Source: Faecalibacterium sp. (GTDB taxonomy: Bacteria > Bacillota > Clostridia > Oscillospirales > Ruminococcaceae). From it: DNA of 10,351 nucleotides. The stretch lies in assembly GCA_020025795.1 (NCBI GenBank), contig JAHHRK010000053.1:1-10351 (forward strand), written 5' to 3'. The first letter of the stretch is position 1; each line of letters starts with the position of its first letter. This document shows positions 6,511 through 10,351 of this stretch, piece by piece. Position numbers and translations under genes: made by a program. The notes beneath the pieces were generated by a model, which saw only the letters and a program-made list of their open reading frames with translations, had not been told where the DNA came from and did not search any database.

Positions 6511-6858
6511 CAATGAGAGAGCTCGCAGCTGGCTGCGGGCTCTTTCTGTTTCTACCAGCAAATCCTCCGAGTTGTCCTGCGCATAGGCCGGCAGCGCGCT
6601 CAGCGTGGTATCCAGCTCCGAAATCTGCGTGTGTGCGATAAACAGCGCCAGCAGTGTTTGCTTTTTCCGTAAAATGGTCTTTGCGCTTTCGGCAGCGGTT
6701 TGAGCTTCGGCCCAATTTTCCGTTTGGGCGGATTGGGTCACACGGTCCAGCTGCTGGGTCAAATCCCGGCTCAGCTGGCGCATCAGGTGGCTGCTCCAAA
6801 TCGTAACGAAAATCAGCATAGCCAGAATCAGAGCGGCGGCAATAGCACGTTTTTTCAT
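6490..6858 (-). CDS. DUF4363 family membrane-anchored protein
   Basis: A 122-residue protein with a single N-terminal membrane anchor (K2-K3-R4, then hydrophobic residues 5-22) and a mostly helical outer part. W49-A-E-A, followed by the F-I-A-H-T-Q-I-S-E-L-D pattern (73-83) and a helical segment ending in the 90s, fits DUF4363 (PF14276). This family is commonly encoded directly downstream of DUF421 genes in Clostridia; its function is unknown. The ATG at 6858 was chosen over an upstream in-frame ATG at 6909 because AAGGAGG lies at 6866-6872. The start overlaps the DUF421 stop as ATGA, so translation is probably coupled. The C-terminal end (residues from 116) is encoded opposite the end of nrdR and shows little of the family's usual pattern. 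No terminator for this strand was found near its stop. Confidence 0.75.
   Translation of the reverse strand: MKKRAIAAALILAMLIFVTIWSSHLMRQLSRDLTQQLDRVTQSAQTENWAEAQTAAESAKTILRKKQTLLALFIAHTQISELDTTLSALPAYAQDNSEDLLVETERARSQLRALSLLFFRTL
6516..6552 (+). terminator. Intrinsic terminator after nrdR, inside the DUF4363 coding region
   Basis: AGAGCTCGCAG (6518-6528) pairs with CTGCGGGCTCT (6533-6543) with one G-U and a four-base CTGG loop; weaker pairs extend it to 6516 and 6545. An interrupted T-rich tail follows to 6552. It begins a few bases after the nrdR stop. On the opposite strand the same bases encode residues 105-115 of the DUF4363 protein. Confidence 0.7.
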
Positions 6859-7559
6859 ACAGCATCCTCCTTGGGACACCCATTCCGGTGTCCCTTTTTT
6901 TTGATCCAAACACAGGCCCCGGTCTCATCGCCTAAAACGGCAAGCAGCTCGCTGGGGTCGATGTGCTTTTTGTGGATTTCTTTTTCCATCCATGCGTTGT
7001 TTTTGCCGCAGCAGGCCAGATTTTGCGTGATGCACTGGCCGTCCATCCAAAAGGGCAGCACGGGGGTCTGCTTCTCCTCCGGCAAAGCCAAATCCTCTTT
7101 GGTGACGGTTTCCTTGTTCGGATATTTGGCGGCGTGGACCGTGCCGTTTGGCTCTACTATCGCATAGCAGACTTCCCGAATATCGAAAATTTCCTGTCCG
7201 CGCAGCGCCTCCAAAAGGTCCTCCACGCGCAGGCGCAGCTCGGAAAGCACAGACTGGTTGACAATGCCGTTTTGAATCACGATTTTGGGATTGCCCAGCA
7301 CCAGCCGCGCGTAAGCCGGGAGTTTCAGCACCAGAATCGAATCAATGATTTCGATTGCAGTAATCAGAAACAGCGGCACAAGGCTGGTCCAAAGCGGCGT
7401 ATCGGCCGATTCGATGGAAAGCGAAGCCAGATTGGAAATCAAAATGGTGGAAACCAGCTCGGCTGGCTGCAATTCGCCCAGCTGGCGCTTGCCCATCAGG
7501 CGCATGGCAATCAGAACGCAAAAGTAAATGATAACGGTGCGCAGCAGCAGCACATACAT
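6855..7559 (-). CDS. DUF421 family (YetF-like) membrane protein
   Basis: A 234-residue protein with three predicted N-terminal membrane helices (about 2-22, 35-50 and 58-79) and a soluble C-terminal part. The R-L-M-G-K-R-Q-L-G-E-L segment (20-30) after helix 1 is the DUF421 hallmark. G-N-P-K-I-V-I-Q-N-G (89-98), R-V-E-D-L-L-E-A-L-R (111-120) and the A-I-V-E-P-N-G segment (133-139) match the conserved C-terminal domain. In Bacillus, DUF421 proteins such as YetF and 2Duf are linked to spore membranes and spore resistance; their biochemical role is not settled. The ATG at 7559 has GAGGAGG eight bases upstream and is preferred over an in-frame ATG at 7607. The gene precedes DUF4363 and diverges from the gerA-type operon, which supports a spore role. 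The last 15 residues or so are partly encoded by an antisense terminator and may be a local extension. Confidence 0.85.
   Translation of the reverse strand: MYVLLLRTVIIYFCVLIAMRLMGKRQLGELQPAELVSTILISNLASLSIESADTPLWTSLVPLFLITAIEIIDSILVLKLPAYARLVLGNPKIVIQNGIVNQSVLSELRLRVEDLLEALRGQEIFDIREVCYAIVEPNGTVHAAKYPNKETVTKEDLALPEEKQTPVLPFWMDGQCITQNLACCGKNNAWMEKEIHKKHIDPSELLAVLGDETGACVWIKKKGHRNGCPKEDAV
6873..6902 (+). terminator. Strong plus-strand intrinsic terminator inside DUF421 (antisense)
   Basis: GGGACACC (6873-6880) pairs perfectly with GGTGTCCC (6887-6894) around a six-base loop and is followed by eight T (6895-6902). On the plus strand this is a textbook terminator, positioned to stop read-through from nrdR. 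On the minus strand it encodes residues 220-229 of DUF421, including three consecutive Lys, and the hairpin there ends directly against the DUF4363 ribosome-binding site. Confidence 0.75.
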
Positions 7560-7581
7560 GAAAATTACCTCCTCGACTGCG

Positions 7582-7611
7582 GCATGAAAAACACCCTGCA
7601 CGGGCATAATG
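7582..7611 (+). promoter_or_regulatory. Sigma-G-like promoter for the germination operon (tentative)
   Basis: GCATG (7582-7586) and CATAATG (7605-7611) are separated by 18 bases. This fits the B. subtilis forespore sigma-G pattern (GHATR, then CATWMTA) except for the last base. The transcript would start near 7618, only about 12 bases before the GerAA ATG and at the edge of its ribosome-binding site, which is a weakness of the call. Confidence 0.35.
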
Positions 7612-7633
7612 AACCCGAGGTGAATGACGATGC
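7605..7633 (-). promoter_or_regulatory. Sigma-G-like promoter for DUF421-DUF4363 sharing the same -10 (tentative)
   Basis: Read on the minus strand, GCATC (7629-7633) is followed after 17 bases by CATTATG (7605-7611), again one mismatch from each sigma-G element. The predicted start near 7597 gives a leader of about 38 bases containing the GAGGAGG site of DUF421. The -10 is the complement of the one used by the plus-strand promoter. Confidence 0.35.
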
Positions 7634-9096
7634 CAAAGAAATTAAGCTCCTGTTTGCAGGAGAATCTGGCGGTCCTACACGATATGTTTGGAGCGTCCGG
7701 AGATTTTTATGCAAAAGAAATTTCCATTGATGGGGTCCCGGCGGCCATTGTTTTGTTCGACAATCTGGCGGGGCTGCAAGGCCTGTGGACCATCGCGCTG
7801 GACCGCATCAGCCATACGCATATGACCCAGCGCTTGCAGGCGCTTGGCGGGGGAGAGTCGCTGTATAACTATCTGATGCAGCAGACCGACATCCCGGCGG
7901 AGCAAACGCCCATTCAAACCTGGGACGACGCCATCAAAATGACCACGGCCGGCTTTGCGCTGCTTTTTTTGGACGGCGTGGATAAGGCGCTTGCCTTCTC
8001 GGTGCAAACGCTGAAATATCGTTCGGTGCAGACGCCTTCGGCAGAAGGCAATATGCGCGGCTCGCGCGAAGGTTTTTGCGAAATTTTGCGTGTGAACATC
8101 AGCCTTTTGCGGCGGCTTTTGCGCACAAAGGACTTTGTGGCGGAAACCATCCAGAGCGATACTTCGCTGAAAACCGAATATGCCCTTTGCTATGACCGCA
8201 CCGCCGCCGACCCCAAAAAGGTCAAAGCCCTGAAAGACCGGCTGGCCCAGGCGAATCCGCCGGTGCTGTTGGATTCCAGCTACTTTGTGCCATGGCTGAA
8301 AATCCGCGGTATCCGGTTGTTTTCGCCCATCGGCTATACCGAGCGCCCGGCCGTGGCGGCGGCAAAAATTCAGGAAGGCAAAATCCTTGTCATGGTCAAC
8401 GGCAGCCCGTCCGCTTTGATTGTGCCGTTTTTGTTCATCGAGAACTTTACCTGTCTGGACGATTACGCCGGGCCGGCCTACTTTGCGGCGCTGCTGCGCA
8501 TCCTGAAAATCTTTTCCTTCCTTTTGACCATCACCCTGCCGGGCGTTTTTATATGTGCCGCGGCCTATACGCCGGAGCTAATCCCGGCGGAGCTGCTCTA
8601 TAAAATCGCTGCCGCCGAACAAGGCACACCACTGCCGCTGTTTGCGGAAATGTTGGTGGTGATTCTGGTGCTGGAAATCATCCGCGAAGCCGGCCTGCGT
8701 ATGCCGGATTCGCTGGGCAATTCCGTCAGCCTGGTTGCCGCGCTGATTGTGGGCGATGCTGCCATCAGTGCAGGTGTGCTTTCCACCTATGTGATTTTGG
8801 TGGCGGCGGTGACTTCCATTGCCATGTTCGTTACGCCATCGCTGTACGAGCCGGCGTCCGTGCTGCGTATGTTATTTCTGGTGGGCGGCGGCGTTGCCGG
8901 TCCGGTAGGCATTGCCGCCGTGGCAATCTTTGCGCTGCTGGCGCTGTCCACGCCGGAAATTCTGGATACCTCGTATATGACCATGCTCATGCCCATGAAG
9001 CACAGCCTTTGGGTGGACGGCCTGATGCGCAAAAAGCTGCCGGATTTGGCGCGCCACGAGCAAACGCGTCCGGCCGGAAAGGGGGATGAAATCTGA
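7630..9096 (+). CDS. gerAA: GerA-family spore germination protein, A subunit
   Basis: A 488-residue A subunit of a GerA-type nutrient germinant receptor in the spore inner membrane. The soluble N-terminal part (about 1-285) carries the family motifs R-G-S-R-E-G-F (143-149), N-I-S-L-L-R-R-L-L-R-T (156-166) and S-P-I-G-Y-T-E-R-P (232-240). The membrane part has helices in about 288-312, 335-351, 363-402 and 411-440, with I-R-E-A-G-L-R-M-P (351-359). The length and motifs are normal for GerAA, so the subunit looks intact. ATG 7630 is preferred over ATG 7624 because GAGGTGA (7617-7623) is six bases before 7630 and directly abuts 7624. The next gene starts within its stop codon (TGATG), so the operon is translationally coupled. 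Which germinant it senses cannot be read from the sequence. Lys and Ala codons favour AAA, GCG and GCC, unlike secDF and the permease. Confidence 0.93.
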   Translation: MPKKLSSCLQENLAVLHDMFGASGDFYAKEISIDGVPAAIVLFDNLAGLQGLWTIALDRISHTHMTQRLQALGGGESLYNYLMQQTDIPAEQTPIQTWDDAIKMTTAGFALLFLDGVDKALAFSVQTLKYRSVQTPSAEGNMRGSREGFCEILRVNISLLRRLLRTKDFVAETIQSDTSLKTEYALCYDRTAADPKKVKALKDRLAQANPPVLLDSSYFVPWLKIRGIRLFSPIGYTERPAVAAAKIQEGKILVMVNGSPSALIVPFLFIENFTCLDDYAGPAYFAALLRILKIFSFLLTITLPGVFICAAAYTPELIPAELLYKIAAAEQGTPLPLFAEMLVVILVLEIIREAGLRMPDSLGNSVSLVAALIVGDAAISAGVLSTYVILVAAVTSIAMFVTPSLYEPASVLRMLFLVGGGVAGPVGIAAVAIFALLALSTPEILDTSYMTMLMPMKHSLWVDGLMRKKLPDLARHEQTRPAGKGDEI

Positions 9097-9911
9097 TGCA
9101 GAGCTGTACACCGTTTTATGTGATTGGCCTGTCGGAGCTGATATATCTGTTGATGCAAAGCCGCACCGCCTACTACACCGCCAGAGAAGGCATTTTGGCG
9201 GCGCTTCTGCTGGGACTTTGCAATCTCCCTTTCCTGTGGCTGCTGAGTAAAATCAACACCTGTCCGCGCTGGAAAACCGCAAAGCCGCTGTGCGGCAAAG
9301 TGCTGGCCGTGGTTTTGTTTTGCTGGGGCTGGGTGCAGATTTTCCACATCAGCGATGTGTGCCGCCGGGAATATCAGGCAGGCGGCGTGTGGATTTTGCT
9401 GTTGGTGATTGGCCTTTTGGCGCTGCGCGCCGATTGGCATTCGCTCAGCCGCATGACGCAGACCATCTGGGGCATTGCGCTGGTGGCAGTGGTACTTCTG
9501 GTGGGCGTGATGCGCCATGTCAGCTGGAAGAACCTGTCCTTTGACCCCATTGATACCGGCCGTGTGCAGCAGGCGTATGTTGCGCTGTTTTACTGGTGTC
9601 CGGAGTTTCTGGCGCTGCCGTGGATGGGCTGCACGGGTAAAAAGTTTTGGTGGAAGCTGCCTGCGGTGCTGTTTTCCTTGCAGAGCCTTGGCATGCTTGC
9701 CGCCGAAGCGGTGTTTGGGTGGGAAGCTGAAACCGGCCGTTTCCCGGCTTTGGAAGCGGTGCGCTGCTGCGGAATCGGTGCTTTTTCCCGTTTGGACGAT
9801 ATTTTTGTGGGGCTGTGGCTGTTTTTGTGCCTGTACCGCATTGCGGTGCTCTGGCAGCTGATTCAGATTGTAAGCAGGGGGGAACGCAACATTGCATTGC
9901 AGAAAGAATAA
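9096..9911 (+). CDS. GerAB-like spore germination permease subunit, short form
   Basis: A 271-residue hydrophobic protein in the B-subunit position of a gerA operon. GerAB proteins are APC-superfamily transporters of about 360 residues with ten helices, thought to bind the germinant. Here about eight hydrophobic segments are visible, near 7-20, 31-50, 68-85, 97-110, 124-139, 160-177, 187-205 and 235-259. The C-terminal F-P-A-L-E-A-V-R block (216-223) followed by G-A-F-S-R-L-D-D-I-F (228-237) and a Trp-containing helix resembles the conserved end of GerAB. V-W-I-L-L-L-V-I-G-L then R-A-D-W-H-S-L-S-R-M (98-120) resembles its middle. The gene is about 90 codons shorter than usual, apparently through shorter loops and a reduced N-terminal half; no frameshift is evident. 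The start overlaps the GerAA stop by one base, with GGGGG ten bases upstream. Assignment rests on context plus partial motifs. Confidence 0.75.
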   Translation: MQSCTPFYVIGLSELIYLLMQSRTAYYTAREGILAALLLGLCNLPFLWLLSKINTCPRWKTAKPLCGKVLAVVLFCWGWVQIFHISDVCRREYQAGGVWILLLVIGLLALRADWHSLSRMTQTIWGIALVAVVLLVGVMRHVSWKNLSFDPIDTGRVQQAYVALFYWCPEFLALPWMGCTGKKFWWKLPAVLFSLQSLGMLAAEAVFGWEAETGRFPALEAVRCCGIGAFSRLDDIFVGLWLFLCLYRIAVLWQLIQIVSRGERNIALQKE

Positions 9912-10351
9912 GATGGTAGGGGTACTGCTGCTGTTATTGCTCATTTTTGCTTTGGTGAGCGAAAAGCTGCCTACCATGCGGAAAAAGACCATCGTGCGTG
10001 GGGTACAGCTCAGTACCGAAGCCGACGGCTACGGCGTGACGCTTTTGTATCACGATGTGCAGCCTGCATCGGATGCTGCCGACGCCAAAGAACAGCTGGG
10101 CATTGCCATCGGCAGCGGCGAATCGCTGCCACAGGCTTATGCGGACGCCGAAGAAAAGCTGCCGGGGCGTGCGGTATATAAACTGTGCGATGTGATGCTG
10201 CTTTCGGATACAGAAATGCTTTCGGATTTGCAGCAGGTGGTGGACGTGGTCGCCGAAAACCAAAAAGGTTGGCTGGCAGCCAATCTGCTTTTTTCTGATG
10301 GGGCAATGATTGACGAAAAGACCGAGGACGTATCCAAAATCTACACCCGGT
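9892..10351 (+). CDS. GerAC-like spore germination C subunit (partial, 3' end outside window)
   Basis: The frame is open to the right edge (153 codons visible). Two starts are possible. TTG 9892 has AGGGGGG (9876-9882) nine bases upstream, overlaps GerAB by 20 bases and gives a basic n-region (H, R, K, K) before the hydrophobic segment. ATG 9913 has no good ribosome-binding site and no basic n-region. The TTG is therefore preferred. The hydrophobic segment, about residues 8-22, is followed by S-E-K-L-P, with no lipobox Cys. The mature part has a GerAC-like order: R-G-V-Q-L-S-T-E-A-D-G-Y with a beta strand, a G-S-G-E-S-L-P-Q-A helix, L-P-G-R-A-V-Y-K-L, then a D-V-M-L-L-S-D strand and a helix. 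GerAC is normally a lipoprotein on the outer face of the spore inner membrane; this one would be held by a membrane helix. Identity rests on operon position and weak pattern similarity. Confidence 0.65.
   Translation, partial: MHCRKNKMVGVLLLLLLIFALVSEKLPTMRKKTIVRGVQLSTEADGYGVTLLYHDVQPASDAADAKEQLGIAIGSGESLPQAYADAEEKLPGRAVYKLCDVMLLSDTEMLSDLQQVVDVVAENQKGWLAANLLFSDGAMIDEKTEDVSKIYTR

Noticed and set aside
6963..7730. 255-codon plus-strand frame opposite DUF421 and running into the germination gene
   Set aside because: Out of frame with GerAA, no family features, and DUF421 on the other strand has a ribosome-binding site and clear motifs.
8787..9992. 401-codon minus-strand frame opposite the germination genes
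   Set aside because: Low-complexity Gln/His/Arg-rich product and no membrane or domain pattern; it lies opposite three coupled genes.

Overview
The window looks like a chromosomal segment of an endospore-forming member of the Clostridia, probably one of the moderately GC-rich gut Oscillospirales lineages. The reasons are purine-rich Shine-Dalgarno sequences in front of most genes, a fused SecDF of the Firmicute type, a GerA-family spore germination operon, and a DUF421-DUF4363 gene pair of a kind typical of Clostridia. The taxonomic placement is inference from gene content and composition; there is no rRNA gene here.

Layout. (1) Positions 1-374, minus strand: the 5' part of an unrecognised lipoprotein gene that runs off the left edge. 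(2) 375-748, no large gene: a weak promoter for the lipoprotein (minus strand), then a regulatory leader for the next gene, made of a sigma-A-like promoter, a 20-codon leader ORF and an intrinsic terminator that starts at the leader stop codon. I see nothing in about 452-560. (3) 749-2104: an NCS2 uracil permease with its own terminator. (4) 2181-6545, plus strand: a probable operon of a PLP-dependent aminotransferase, SecDF and NrdR, transcribed from a good promoter at 2181-2209 through a structured leader of about 105 nt. (5) 6490-7559, minus strand: a two-gene unit, DUF421 then DUF4363, joined by an ATGA overlap. It converges on nrdR and overlaps it by 21 bp. Two plus-strand terminators lie inside these converging coding regions. 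(6) 7630 to the right edge, plus strand: a tightly packed gerA-type operon (A, B and C subunits), with the C gene cut off by the window end.

How the parts fit. The left two thirds is housekeeping: pyrimidine uptake, apparently controlled by attenuation, amino-acid metabolism, protein export and control of ribonucleotide reductase. Its permease and secDF genes have a strongly biased codon use. The right third looks sporulation-related. DUF421-DUF4363 and gerA diverge from a 70-bp gap, and both directions can be read as a sigma-G-like promoter sharing one -10 element. The germination operon is unusual: its B subunit is short (271 aa), and its C subunit shows no lipobox where GerAC proteins normally carry one.

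The observations most worth testing are the leader-peptide attenuator of the permease, the shared sigma-G-like divergent promoter, the non-lipoprotein GerAC-like subunit with compact GerAB, and the antisense terminators embedded in the converging operon. No tRNA, rRNA, CRISPR array, insertion sequence or phage gene was seen.
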